Below are positions 42,925 through 53,770 of a DNA stretch of 64,000 nucleotides, piece after piece. The notes beneath the pieces were generated by a model, which worked only from the letters and a program-made list of their open reading frames with translations, did not search any database and was not told the origin of the DNA. The DNA comes from CBDATW01 sp965200605. Lineage in GTDB: Bacteria > Bacillota_I > Bacilli_A > CBDATW01. Within the stretch, counting starts at the first letter, position 1; each line of letters begins with the position of its first letter. The DNA lies in NCBI GenBank assembly GCA_965200605.1, contig CBDATW010000002.1:62001-126000 (forward strand). Direction: 5' to 3'. The translations under genes were made by a program, and so were the position numbers.

Positions 42925-42956
42925 AATAAATATATTCATATATTTATTGTTATAAT
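42925..42956 (+). promoter_or_regulatory. pgm promoter with 10-bp inverted repeat
   Basis: Perfect arms AATAAATATA / TATATTTATT around TTCA, ending two bases before TATAAT at 42951-42956; the repeat fills the spacer and -35 zone. AAGGAG then precedes the ATG. Confidence 0.5.
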
Positions 42957-42973
42957 TGTAAAAAGGAGAATTT

Positions 42974-44686
42974 ATGAAATATCAAGATAATTTAAATTTA
43001 TGACTAAATTCCTCTATTGATCAAAACATTAAAAATGAAATTTTAGCTATGAATAAACCTGATCAAAAAGAAGCTTTTTATAAGCATGTTGCCTTTGGAA
43101 CTGCTGGCATTAGAGGAATTAGAGGTTGGGGAACTAATCGTATTAATATTTATAATATTAGAATGTATTCTTTGGCATATGGAAAATATTTGCTAGAAAA
43201 TACAAATGCAAAAGAAGTTGGTGTTGCAATTGCTTATGACAATCGTCATATGTCAAAAGAATTTTCTTTTGCATCTGCTGCTGTTTTTGGCGCCCTTGGT
43301 ATCAAAACTTATATTTTTAAAGATCCAAGACCTACACCGCAATTATCATGAATTATCAGAGAAATGAAATTAGCTGGAGGTCTTGTCTTGACAGCTTCTC
43401 ATAATCCTCCTGAATATAATGGCTATAAAATTTATGATGATGAAGGATGCCAAATTGCTCAAGAAAAATTTGAAATTTTTGAAAAACATCTAAAAGACAT
43501 AGGAATAAATTTTGATGTTAATTTTTTATCATTTGAAGAACTACAAAAACATAATCTAATTGAATACTTACCAAAGGAGGTTGATGTTAAATATATTAAC
43601 GATGTTAAATCTCTCCAAATTAATCCTGTTGAAAAACAAAATGTTAATGTTGTTTACTCTTCTCAACATGGAGCAGCCTGTGTTGTAACAGAGGCTTTAT
43701 TTAATCTATTAAATATAAAATTAAATGTTGTCAAAGAACATCGCAGCATAGATCCAGATTTTACTTATGCTCCATTTCCTAACCCAGAAGACCCAAGAGC
43801 ATATGAGTTTTTAATTAGAGATGGTAAAAAAATAAATGCAGATTTAATTATGTCAACTGATCCTGATGGAGATAGATTTGGATGTGGAGTTCTTCATAAT
43901 GGTGATTATCGCCTTTTAACAGGAAATGAAACAGCTGCTTTAATACTAGAATACATCCTATCAAATAAAGTTAAAAATAATTCTTTAGGTAAAAATCCTT
44001 ATGCAATATTTACTAATGTAACAGGTATGCTTGGAGCTGATATATGCAAAGCATATGGTGTTAAAATGCATGAAACACTAACTGGTTTTAAATGAATTGG
44101 ATCAATTTACAATAAAGAATTAAAAAAAGGTAATTTTAACTTTATTGCTGGCTATGAAGAATCTTATGGATTTTTACTCTCAGATGTAGGAAGAGATAAG
44201 GACTCACTTCAAGCAGGGATTCTTCTATATGAAATGGCAGAATTTTATAAATCTCAAAAATTAACACTAGTTGATCAATTAGATAAAATTTATAAAAAAT
44301 ATGGATATCGAATTGAATATACTAAATCTCTTGTGCTTAAAGATAGTCAAGGAAAAGAAAAAATTCAAGAAGTTATGAATTATTTTAATAATGTCAAAAT
44401 AAATGATTTAACAAATGATGGAATTATTAAAATAATTAATTTTAAAACACAATTACAATCCACCATAGATCATGAAGAAAAAATAAATATTCCTTCACAC
44501 TCTTGTATAAAGCTATTTTTTGATAATAAAAATTGATTGGCAATTAGACCTTCTGGAACAGAACCTAAATTAAAATTTTATTTATCACTTATTGGGAAAA
44601 ATAAAGATAGTGTTGAATTAAAACACAAAAAAACGCTTTCTTATATAAAGTCAATATTAAATAAATTTAATATTATAAATAAATAA
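42974..44686 (+). CDS. Phosphoglucomutase/phosphomannomutase family
   Basis: 570 residues, alpha-D-phosphohexomutase family. FGTAGIRG near residue 40, the phosphoserine loop TASHNPPEYNGYK near 140, metal loop STDPDGDRFG near 295, GYEESYGF near 395 (sugar-binding), and RPSGTEPKLKFY near 525 (phosphate-binding). In mycoplasmas such genes sit beside deoD and may act as phosphopentomutase, turning ribose-1-phosphate into ribose-5-phosphate; here it is divergent from deoD. Specificity is an inference. Confidence 0.9.
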
Positions 44687-44711
44687 AAAAATAATTATTT
44701 TTTATTTATTT
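44677..44711. terminator. Bidirectional terminator, 14-bp perfect stem
   Basis: AAATAAATAAAAAA and its exact complement around a seven-base loop; it contains the stop codons of both pgm and the convergent small membrane protein. Confidence 0.8.
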
Positions 44712-45008
44712 TTTTGTAGTTGTAGGTTTCTCATTCTTTTTATAAAACAAATCCATTAATCCAATTATTTGTAAAATAAGCAAAATTCCAAAAATTCATA
44801 TACCTCAATCCAAATATTTAAAGTTTTTATCAGCCATATGAAAGATTTTATCAACCATATCTACTTTATCACCAAGCAAAACTCCCAAAGCAGCTTTGGT
44901 ATTTTCAAAAACGCTGTTAATAGAATTCTTAAATGCATAAAGAACATATATTGAAGTTGCAAATACTATTCCATTTATTACAAGTATAACTTTACTGATT
45001 ATTTTCAT
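44706..45008 (-). CDS. Small two-TM membrane protein, unrecognised
   Basis: 100 residues: N-terminal membrane helix (VILVINGIVFATSIYVLY), a 45-residue outside or inside loop, a second helix (IFGILLILQIIGLMDLFY), then a Lys-rich tail KKNEKPTTTKK. GGAGAT precedes the ATG. Stands alone between a terminator and a region with a palindrome. No family recognised. Confidence 0.7.
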
Positions 45009-45070
45009 AAATTATCTCCTTTCCATCTTCATTAATTTAAGATTAATGATTTATTTTCTCCGATTAAGAA

Positions 45071-45086
45071 TAAAAGTTAACTTTTA
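45071..45086. repeat. 16-bp perfect palindrome
   Basis: TAAAAGTTAACTTTTA in the 152-base gap upstream of the small membrane protein. Possible operator; the rest of the gap shows no gene. Confidence 0.4.
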
Positions 45087-45160
45087 AAATAGCTTTTTAA
45101 ATCACTTTTATTTTCCATATATTATTATAACAAATTAAAAAAGAAAAAAGTTATTATGGT

Positions 45161-46033
45161 TTAAGAAATATTTAATAAAATTTCATCCATATCAACTCAT
45201 TTTTTGTCATAAATAAATATGTTATTTTTTGTTTTTATTAAGTCACCATTTTCAATTAACATTTCTATTTTCTTTTTATAAAAAAGGAAAGTATCAAAAT
45301 GTTTTCTATTTTTTAAATTTAAACCATCTTTATGTTTTAAAGCCATAATTAATATATGAAAATAAAGATCTTTACCTTCCAAAACTTCATTATTGTAAAT
45401 ATTATTTATAAAAGAATAAGATTTTTTTCCAAAAGCTAATCAATCACAAGATGAATAATAAGCTAGTGAATGTTGAGATTGTAATTTTTCACTCAAGGCA
45501 TAACCGCTTAGTTCAAATCGTTTATAATTAAAATCCAACATCAACTCTGATATATTTTTTAATTGCTTTTTTGCAATCTTTTCTTTAATGGAATATCAAT
45601 ATAGAGATTGTGGTTTTATTTTTTTTATCAAAAAAACATATTTTTTTAATGGCAAAATATTAAAATCAAAATATATATCTAAGCAAATATTATTTATATT
45701 ATGTCTATTAATATTATTAGCTAATTTTATAAGGTTTGGAAAATTATCATCAGGATTAATTTTTATCACTACCCTATTTATATTAAATTCTTTTCAAATC
45801 TTAATTTTTTGATCTGTTGCGCATTTTAATGAAGTTTCAATACTGAATTCACCAATAAGATTAAAACGCTCATTTATGGCCTTTAAAAGCCCTAGAATAT
45901 GATTTGAATCATTATTTTTCTTTTTACTTTTGGCAATATAGCAAGTTTTTAAATTTTGATTCAATCTTTTATCTTTTAATTGATTTGTATTTTCCATTAA
46001 GGAATTTAGATATAAATGTTTTATTTTACTCAT
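45161..46033 (-). CDS. HemW-like protein lacking radical-SAM motifs
   Basis: 290 residues, against about 375 for HemW. The layout follows HemW from the second third onward: INERFNLIGEFSIET, then FELSGYALSEK...SQHSLAYYSSCDWLAFGKKSYS, which aligns with YEISNFA and HNLxYW...GFGxxAxS of HemW. The N-terminal CxxxCxxC cluster that holds the iron-sulphur centre is absent, and the SAM-binding GGGTPS is replaced by AKSKKKN. HemW is a haem chaperone; this version cannot do radical chemistry. It overlaps the preceding membrane gene by 8 bases and lies downstream of lepA, where hemW sits in Firmicutes. Confidence 0.68.
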
Positions 46034-46550
46034 TAAATAATTTTGCTCTTTCTATAATATTAAACATGTATTGATAAATAAAGGCAAAAGCCATTGGCTC
46101 ACTAATTAATAAAACTGTCAGAATTATTGGGTTAGAAAATCTAGCTCCAGTTAATTGATAAACCAAGTTAACAACATCAACATCGTGAATTATATGAGCA
46201 ATAAAAATTCAAGCTCCAAAATATCCTATAATATATGTTGCTGCAATAGCCACAATTGAACTTAATCTTATTTTAGATCCAAACTTATAAATTACTGCTG
46301 CAATTAGAGAATAACCAATTATAAAAAAACTAAGATAAAATTTATAACCACTTAAAATCACACATGCACTAATTGCTGGTCATCAAATTGGCATAGTTTT
46401 TCTCTTGTGCTTAAATGCCAAAAACAAAAAAGGTATTAAAATAGGATCTCAGATATAACCAAGCCTAAACATATTACCAACAAAAGAAGCAACACCAATG
46501 GTTGCTCCTCCAATTGCAGAAAATGCAACATCATAAATTTTATTATTCAT
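46026..46550 (-). CDS. Membrane protein, ECF S-component-like
   Basis: 174 residues with five or six hydrophobic segments and small Gly-rich turns (FSAIGGATIGVASFVGN, IWDPILIPFLFLAFKHK). Size and topology are like ECF transporter substrate-binding components, but no substrate motif is recognisable. Its ATG overlaps the previous stop (TAATG) and its stop lies inside the HemW-like gene, so it is translationally coupled on both sides. Confidence 0.65.
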
Positions 46551-47395
46551 TATTTAATAATTCCTCTATTTTTCAATATTCGATTAATTAATATTGGAAT
46601 AATTAATGCAATCATAATTGCAATAACACAAACTCTTCTTCAGCGAGCATGCCTTGTTTTTTTAATTTCTAATTGTTCAAGATTTGGAATTATTTCATAT
46701 TGATAAAAGTTGTTAACAGTATTAATTCTCTTTTGAGTTCAAATAAGATAAAAAACATGAAAAATAAATAGTGCACCAAGTGAATATTTAACAACATTAT
46801 AAACTCCCCACGGTTTATCTAAATTGGCAAAAGTAAATGTAATAGTTGAATAAGGAATTGTTTTTCCTTTCAAAAGTTGGGGAATAATTAAATAAATTAA
46901 TGAAAATCCATAATATAAAAATGAAAATCAATTAATATCTACTCTTTTAATAATTAGGGTGCGATATGTTCTTTTAACAAACAATGGAACATTTTCATAG
47001 CCACTATCTTTTGCTAGTCTAATTCTTCTGCTATCTTTATATACAAGTGAAAAATTCAAAATAGCTTGTATCATTTTGTAAATTGATAAAATTGCAATTA
47101 AAATTGGGAAAATTAAATTAAAGAAATTATCTAGATTTGCTCTTATTCTTAAAATTGATCAAACTAATGTTGAACCAAAAATCAATAATAGGACATAACT
47201 ATTTAATCTAGATAAAGAAAATTCCTTAACCAATCAAATAGGAATTTCAACAGCACTAGCACCAAGGGTTGATGTTTTTTCAAAAAATTTATCTAGGGCA
47301 GACATCTTTTGTGATTTACGTTGTTTTATGTTTAGTTCTCTTGTTTCATTTAATATACCTTTTGAAACAACTGGATCTACTGATTTATTTAACAT
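46550..47395 (-). CDS. Membrane protein with four TM segments, unrecognised
   Basis: 281 residues. A charged N-terminal 60 residues precede four hydrophobic segments (about 70-90, 92-110, 160-180, 200-220) and a final one near the C-terminus with RILKNRGIIK. Coupled by TAATG to the coiled-coil gene upstream and to the ECF-like gene downstream. No family recognised. Confidence 0.68.
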
Positions 47396-47784
47396 TATTT
47401 TTTACCTTTTTTAAGATTTTCTAAACCTTTTTCAAATTTTGAAATTTTAGCATCCAAATTTTCAAAATCATTAATTTTATTAGTTTTTTTCTTTTTGTTA
47501 GTTAATTTAGATTTAACCTTAGTTATTTTAATTTTGGATTCACTTGCCATCTTACCTTTTTTAATTTTGACTTTTTGACTTTGAATTTTTTCTTTAGCAT
47601 AATCAAGTTTGTGCTTCATTTTACTGTATTGACTATTTTGTAATTTTATTCTTTGTTCAAGGAGGTCTTCTAATTCATGAACATAAGAATTTCTTCTTGC
47701 TATTTTAATTGACATTATAACAATATTAATTAACATTAAAATTAGTACAGCAATTAACCCAATTGTATAATAACTAAGTGTCAT
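47395..47784 (-). CDS. Single-TM coiled-coil protein
   Basis: 129 residues: one N-terminal membrane helix (IGLIAVLILMLINIVIMSI) and then about 100 highly charged, Lys-rich residues with heptad-like spacing (EDLLEQRIKLQNSQYSKMK). Follows lepA by 12 bases with GGAG in the gap. Resembles the membrane-tethered coiled coils common in mycoplasmas; function unknown. Confidence 0.7.
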   Translation of the reverse strand: MTLSYYTIGLIAVLILMLINIVIMSIKIARRNSYVHELEDLLEQRIKLQNSQYSKMKHKLDYAKEKIQSQKVKIKKGKMASESKIKITKVKSKLTNKKKKTNKINDFENLDAKISKFEKGLENLKKGKK

Positions 47785-47796
47785 TTTTCTCTCCTT

Positions 47797-49607
47797 TTAT
47801 TCTTCTACTGATAGTATTGACATAAATGCTTCTTGTGGCACTTCTACTGAACCAATAGCCTTCATTCTTTTTTTACCTTCTTTTTGTTTTTTAAGAAGTT
47901 TCTTTTTACGAGTAATATCTCCTCCATAACATTTTGCAGTGACATTTTTTCTTAGTGCTTTTATAGTTTCTCTGGCCAATACCCTTGATCCTATTACTGC
48001 TTGAATTGGAACTTCAAAATTTTGGCGAGGAATTATTTCTTTTAGTTTTTTACAAATAACTCTACCACGATAATATGCAAAGTTTTTGTGAATAATTACT
48101 GAAAAAGCGTCTATTTTATCTCCGTTTAACAAAATGTCTACTTTTGAAAGATTTGACTCTCGATAATCCAATACCTCATAATCCATTGTAGCATATCCTT
48201 TGGAAATTGACTTTAAAGTGTCAAAAAATTGAAAAATAATTTCACCTAGTGGTATTTCATGTTGAATCAAAACTCTTGTTGAATCAATATTATCCATTTT
48301 GATAAAAATACCCCTTTTTTGTTGGCATAAATCCATAATTAAACCAATGTAATCACTTGGTGTTGAAATCTTCACTAGACAATATGGTTCTTTAATTTTT
48401 TTAATTCTTTTTTTCTCATTTAATTTTGATGGTGAATCAATTTTGATACTTTCTCCACTTTCATATTCAACCTTATATTGAACAGATGGAGCTGTTGTAA
48501 TTAGTTCTAAATTAAATTCTCTTTCAAGCCTCTCTTGAATAACCTCCATGTGTAATAAACCCAAAAAGCCAGATCTATATCCAAAACCTAAAGCTTGTGA
48601 TGTCTCTGGTTCAAAAGTAATTGAAGAATCAGAAAGTTGAATTTTTTCCAAGGCCTCCCTTAGTTCTGTATACTTATCAGTGTTGATTGGATAAAGTCCG
48701 CAATAAACCATTGGAACCATTTTTTTATACCCTTCATATGGTTCTAATGTAGGATTTTCTTCTAGAGTCACTGTATCTCCCACTTTTACATCCTTGATAG
48801 ATTTAATTGCAGCAGAAAATCAACCAACTTCTCCTGCTACTAACTTATTTTTTTAACTTCATGAGGTTGCCTTACTCCTACTTCAACTACTTCATATACT
48901 TTGTTAGTACCAATAAATTTAATTTTATCTCCTGATTTAATATTTCCGTGTTTTAATCTAACAAAAACAATAATTCCTCTATATTTATCATAATAAGAAT
49001 CAAATATTAAGGCGCTAAGTGGCTTTTTATCATCAGCATCAATAGGTGATGGAACATTGTCAATAATAGTTCTAAAAACATCTTTGATATTAATTCCTGT
49101 TTTAGCAGAAATTAATGGTATATTTTCAGTTGGTATTGAGATTAAATCTTCTATTTGTTTTTTTACTTTATTTTCATCTGCAGCTGGTAAATCAATTTTA
49201 TTAATAATAGGAATAACTTCTAAGTTATTTTCCAATGCAAGATAAACATTAGCTAATGTTTGTGCTTCAACACCTTGGGCAGCATCAACAATAAGCAATG
49301 CTCCTTCACACGCAGCAAGCGATCTTGAAACTTCATAGGTAAAATCAATGTGGCCAGGAGTATCAATTAAGTGAAAAACATACTCTTGGCCATCACTATG
49401 TTTATAAGGGATTTGAACAGCATTTAGCTTAATTGTAATTCCTCTTTCTTTTTCAATATCCATTGAATCAAGAATTTGCTCTTCCATATCATGATCTTTG
49501 ACGGTTCCCGATGCAGAAAGTAGTCTATCAGCCAATGTAGATTTACCATGATCAATATGAGCAATAATTGAGAAATTTCTAATATTTTCCTTATTTTTTA
49601 AATCCAT
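47797..49607 (-). pseudogene. lepA: Elongation factor 4 (LepA), frameshifted
   Basis: About 603 residues if repaired. GTPase motifs AHIDHGKST, RGITIKL, DTPGH, NKID; then translation-factor domains and the LepA-specific C-terminus (YGGDITRKKKLLKKQKEGKKRMK) are all present. The frame breaks at a run of seven T at about 48849-48855; one extra base would give HEVKKNKLVAGEVGWFSAAI, the expected sequence. LepA back-translocates stalled ribosomes and is not usually essential. The A-run is also a plausible slippage site for polymerase or ribosome. Confidence 0.92.
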
Positions 49608-49629
49608 ATTTTTACCTTTATATTATAAA

Positions 49630-49635
49630 ATTATA
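49630..49635 (-). promoter_or_regulatory. -10 element of lepA
   Basis: TATAAT on the minus strand, about 23 bases upstream of the lepA ATG. Confidence 0.5.
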
Positions 49636-49648
49636 CCATAATTAAACA

Positions 49649-49677
49649 TTTACTTTTAAATTAACTTTATGTATAAT
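49649..49677 (+). promoter_or_regulatory. rpsT promoter
   Basis: TTTACT (49649-49654), a 17-base spacer and TATAAT (49672-49677); GGGAGA precedes the ATG. Confidence 0.6.
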
Positions 49678-49717
49678 ATTTTAGTATTAAAAATTAAATT
49701 AAAATTTTGGGAGAAAC

Positions 49718-49978
49718 ATGGCAAACATTAAATCAAAGGCAAAAAGAGTTTTAACAAATAAAAAAGCTGAATTAAGAAATAAGTCACATAAATCTAAATT
49801 AAAGACTGTTACAAAAAAAATTAAAAGTGGAGTTGAAGCCAAAGATAAAAATGTTGATAAATTAGTTTCTCAAGCTTATAAAATTATTGATGCAGGTGTA
49901 GTAAAAAGCATTTGACATAAAAACAATGCTGCACGTAAAAAATCAGCAATTGCCAAAATGATAAATAAAAATAACTAA
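49718..49978 (+). CDS. rpsT: Ribosomal protein bS20
   Basis: 86 residues, very basic and helical. MANIKSKAKRVLTNKKAELRN and the closing NNAARKKSAIAKMI are the bS20 ends; one TGA encodes Trp near residue 66. Divergent from lepA, close to holA and comEC as in many Firmicutes. Confidence 0.94.
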
Positions 49979-49992
49979 AAAAGTTATTTTTT
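49970..49992. terminator. Terminator between rpsT and msrA
   Basis: AATAAC/GTTATT with a seven-base loop and a T-run. The stop codon of msrA lies inside the right arm. Confidence 0.7.
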
Positions 49993-50487
49993 TTCTAACC
50001 CAATTTTAGCTAATTCATTTACTAAATTAATATGACAATATCCACCAGGATTTTTCTCTAGATATTTTTGGTGATATTCTTCAGCTTTAAAATAATCCCT
50101 TGCTTCAAGAGTTTCAATCACTATTTTTTTATCACTACCCTTTTGTTTTGATTCAATAAATAATTTAATAACATCACCATCTTTTTTATCTTCAAAATAA
50201 ATTCCTGATCGATACTGAATTCCTTTATCATTTCCTTGTTTATTTAATGAAAAGGGATCGATAACTCCATAAAAATAATCAAGAAGAGTTTCTAGTGAAA
50301 CAATACTATTATCATAATTAATTTTTACTACTTCAACATGGCCTGATGAGGCACAAACCTCTTCATATGTTGGATTATCTCCATTACCATGCATATAACC
50401 AACAGATGTTTCTTTTACGCCTGGAATTTTATCAAAAAAAGCTTGAATTCCCCAAAAGCATCCTCCGCCAAAAATTATTGATCTCAT
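49984..50487 (-). CDS. msrA: Peptide methionine sulfoxide reductase MsrA
   Basis: 167 residues. The catalytic GGCFWG is near residue 10, with GYMHG, CASSGHVEVV and IQYRSGIYF. It reduces methionine-S-sulfoxide in damaged proteins. The resolving Cys is probably C151 in PGGYCHINL. Its start lies inside the preceding ECF gene by 13 bases, with AGGGGGT as ribosome-binding site. Confidence 0.95.
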   Translation of the reverse strand: MRSIIFGGGCFWGIQAFFDKIPGVKETSVGYMHGNGDNPTYEEVCASSGHVEVVKINYDNSIVSLETLLDYFYGVIDPFSLNKQGNDKGIQYRSGIYFEDKKDGDVIKLFIESKQKGSDKKIVIETLEARDYFKAEEYHQKYLEKNPGGYCHINLVNELAKIGLEKK

Positions 50488-50960
50488 CTTCTACCCCCTG
50501 ATCTTAATATAAACATATTAAGACAAACAATTGCAACAACTCCCTGCATAGCATTACCAAATATATGATTTGGAACAAATCAAAGATTCAACACTATTGC
50601 ATCATGAATAATGTAGACAAAAATCATATATACCATTGCAATTGTAGGTAGTACAGTTCTGGAAGCAGAATTAACTCTTAACTGATCTGCATACTTACCA
50701 ATTAAATAACCAGCTGAACATTTTGCCATTATTGTAAAAGGAATAAAAGTCTGATATCCCAATATAAAATCAGCTATAGCGGCTCCAAGTCCTGAAAATA
50801 TTCCGACGATGGGACCATACATAAAAGCAATAATCATTACAAAGGCATCTGATAAATTAAAAAAACCAGGACCTATTTTTATTGCTGGTATTAATGCAGT
50901 TACAAAATAAACAACTGATATACCAATTGCACTTCTAGCTATTATCTTAATATTTCACAT
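50475..50960 (-). CDS. ECF transporter S component
   Basis: 161 residues with five or six hydrophobic segments. IPAIKIGPGFFNLSDAFVMIIAFMYGP near residue 25 and GAAIADFILGYQTFIPFTIMAK follow the S-component pattern, close to the pyrimidine- or pyridoxine-vitamin group, though the vitamin cannot be named. It would plug into a shared EcfAA'T module encoded elsewhere. Separated from holA by one base. Confidence 0.8.
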
Positions 50961-50961
50961 A

Positions 50962-51912
50962 TTAATTCTCCTTGATTAATTTATAAATAAAAAATTGAAT
51001 AAAAATATTTTGGTTTATTTTTCCTGTTTTTATTTCATATTCTATTTTTGCAATTTTTTCATTTATATTAATTATAGAGTTTTTATTATATGCTGACAAC
51101 TTTTTATAAGCTTTTGAAACAACAAAAGCTGGCTTTTTAAAAATAGATGCAATTTGGGCACTAGGAATATTTTGATTCTCTGATGATACTAGAGCTGACA
51201 TCAATGCTATTTCATTTCCCACCAATGTTAATATAGCTATTGGAGATGTTCCTGAATTAACCAATTGTTCATATTTATTCATTGATTTGCTAATGTCCTT
51301 GTTTAAAATTGATTCAATTAATGAAAAAATATTGTCTTTAATAATTGGACTAACCATTTTATCAATAAGCTCTTTATTTGCTTTATTATTAAATAATGAT
51401 ATTTTATCAATTTCAGATATTAATCCCCTTATTGATAAACTTGATCTTTCAATAAAATAATCAACTAAGATAGAAGATATATTAATGTTTCTATTTTTAA
51501 ATGCTGTAGTAATGATTTTTCTTTTTTGAGATTTTCCCAGCTTTTTGCACTCAATTATTTGAGCAAATTCTCCTAATTTACTTGAAAAATTATCTTTAAT
51601 AATTTTCTCTTTGTTGCATATCAGAATTAAAATTGAATCATTTTGTTTTTTAGAAAATTCAATTAATCTTTCTAATTGTGCATCTTTATTTTCTTGCTTT
51701 TTACTTAAAAATTGCTCGAAATTATCACCAACAACAAAATTATTTGAACCAAATAAACTTAATTGCTCAACTTCATTTAATAAATCAGATAAAGAATTAT
51801 TTGTAAAACTTTTTTTAATTACATCCTTTAATTTAAAAGAAGTATTCTTTAAAATACTTTCTATTTTTTTTTGGATGACAAAATCCTCAATTCCATAAAA
51901 TAAATAAAGCAT
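50962..51912 (-). CDS. holA: DNA polymerase III subunit delta
   Basis: 316 residues. The HolA opening YLFYGIEDFVIQKKIE, the middle DSILILICNKEKI and the helical ISKIDKISLF-type region match the delta clamp-loader subunit that opens the sliding clamp. It follows comEC by 17 bases, the standard comEC-holA-rpsT neighbourhood. Confidence 0.9.
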   Translation of the reverse strand: MLYLFYGIEDFVIQKKIESILKNTSFKLKDVIKKSFTNNSLSDLLNEVEQLSLFGSNNFVVGDNFEQFLSKKQENKDAQLERLIEFSKKQNDSILILICNKEKIIKDNFSSKLGEFAQIIECKKLGKSQKRKIITTAFKNRNINISSILVDYFIERSSLSIRGLISEIDKISLFNNKANKELIDKMVSPIIKDNIFSLIESILNKDISKSMNKYEQLVNSGTSPIAILTLVGNEIALMSALVSSENQNIPSAQIASIFKKPAFVVSKAYKKLSAYNKNSIININEKIAKIEYEIKTGKINQNIFIQFFIYKLIKEN

Positions 51913-51928
51913 AATTTCCTCTATATAA

Positions 51929-53734
51929 TTATAACATTATTTTAATATGACCATCTTTTAGAGTGGTTTTAATTTTGACATTATGGGCTTTAAGTCTTGC
52001 AATTACATCACTATGGGGATGACCATAATTATTTTTACCTACTGAAATAATTGCAAGACTTGGATAGAGTTTTGATAAGAAATAATTACTAGAAGATGTT
52101 TTAGAGCCGTGATGACTAACTTTTAAAATATCAATATCTTGATGTATTTGATTTGCTATATATTTTTCTACTTTTTGACTAATGTCTCCTGTGAAGAGAA
52201 AACTTTTATTATTATGGTTAAATAATATAACCTTTGAATTATCGTTTTTATTCCCTCAACTTTTGTTATTAATGCTTTTAAATAGTTGGTTTTTATTTTT
52301 TAAAACTCTAATACCTTTAAAATTATCTTGCATTCCCCCGATGTGGTCAAGATCACCATGTGAAATATAAATATTTTCAATTTTGCTAACCCCATATTTA
52401 AATAAATATGGCTTTATAATTTTGTTAAATGACCCAGGTTTACCAACATCAATTAAATAAACTTTATGTTTTAATTTAATTACAGCACTATCTCCTTGAC
52501 CAACATTTAAAAAGGTCACAAAAGATAATGTTGATAAGTAAAGCTTTGTGAAAATGAGAGTTGCACTTATATAAAAAATAGTATTTTTAATTGATTTATG
52601 AAATAAATTGAGATTTTTAATTAATATCATTATTAAAAAAGGCATAAAAATCATAGTGATTGTACTTTGTCCAATAACTAATGGCACATTTATTTTATTT
52701 AATTTTTCTAAAAATGCTTCTACAAATTTTAAAAACCAAATTTGCCTTAGCATTATGGCTATGTATAACAAAAATACTAAAGGAGATAAAATTACTGTAA
52801 AAAAATTGATAACATAGATGCTTGAAGTAAATAACCACTGAATATAACTGCCAATTATTCTAAGAGAAATAACTTTAGTTATTTTATTATATCCTGAAAG
52901 TGATAGTAAAATGGCAAAACTAAAAACCATTGTAAAAATAAAAGAATAATCCCTTGATGATCATGGAGCTAAAATTAAAATGATTATTCCAACTCAACTT
53001 AAAATCTCTATTTTTGGTTTTTTGGGAAAAATATTTATTAAAAACAAAAATAATAAAGCCTTTTGAGCAGGAGGTCCAAAACCAGAAATTAAACAAAATA
53101 TAAAAACAATTAAAAATCTATATTTTCTTTTTAAAAAATACAACATTGCATATAACAAAGTTATGTGAAATGAAGAAATTACAATTATATGTGCTAAACC
53201 GAGTTCTTGAAAATTTTTATAAATTAATTTTGTTGTTTTATCTTTTTCATTGAACAAAACTAGATTAAATCAACTTTTTAAGTATGAAGGATTTTTAGTA
53301 TCTAATTTTATATTATAAAATTTAGGATTTTTAATTTGATAATTAATTCCTTTTGAATTTCAATAAATTTTAGGATTAAAAGGACTATTCTCTTTTTTTA
53401 TTAGCTTAGGATTACCAGAAAACTTAATAAAAGAATTTATTTTTGGTCTTTGATTACTATAAACTAATATTTTACCTTTAACTGTTTGGGCAACTAAATA
53501 AAAATCCCCTCTTTTTACAACAATTCCTGAAATTGATTTATTTCAATTAACATCCTTTAATTTTGGATTTAGTGTCAAACCAACCAAGAGTGCTAAAAAC
53601 AACTCTAAATATAATTTCTTAAATAATAAAAGTATAATTAAAAATATCAATAATGCTGTAGCTACAATATTTACTTTAATTTTTAAAAATAAAATTAAAA
53701 GAATAATAAAAAAAGAATATATTAATTGTTTCAT
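51929..53734 (-). CDS. comEC: ComEC/Rec2-family DNA uptake protein
   Basis: 601 residues. After an N-terminal pair of membrane segments and a short OB-like domain, the competence domain shows LGLAHIIVISSFHITLLYA, then multiple membrane helices and a C-terminal metallo-beta-lactamase domain with FLNVGQGDSA, SHGDLDHIGG, LFTGDI and KVSHHGS. It would form a DNA channel across the membrane. The receptor ComEA is not in the window. Complete frame with several Trp from TGA. Confidence 0.9.
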
Positions 53735-53770
53735 AAATTAATATACCCGTTTTTAATAAAAATTCCTAAA

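Noticed and set aside
45009..45160. Gene in the gap before the HemW-like stop
   Set aside because: No open frame with a start signal; only a 16-bp palindrome is present.
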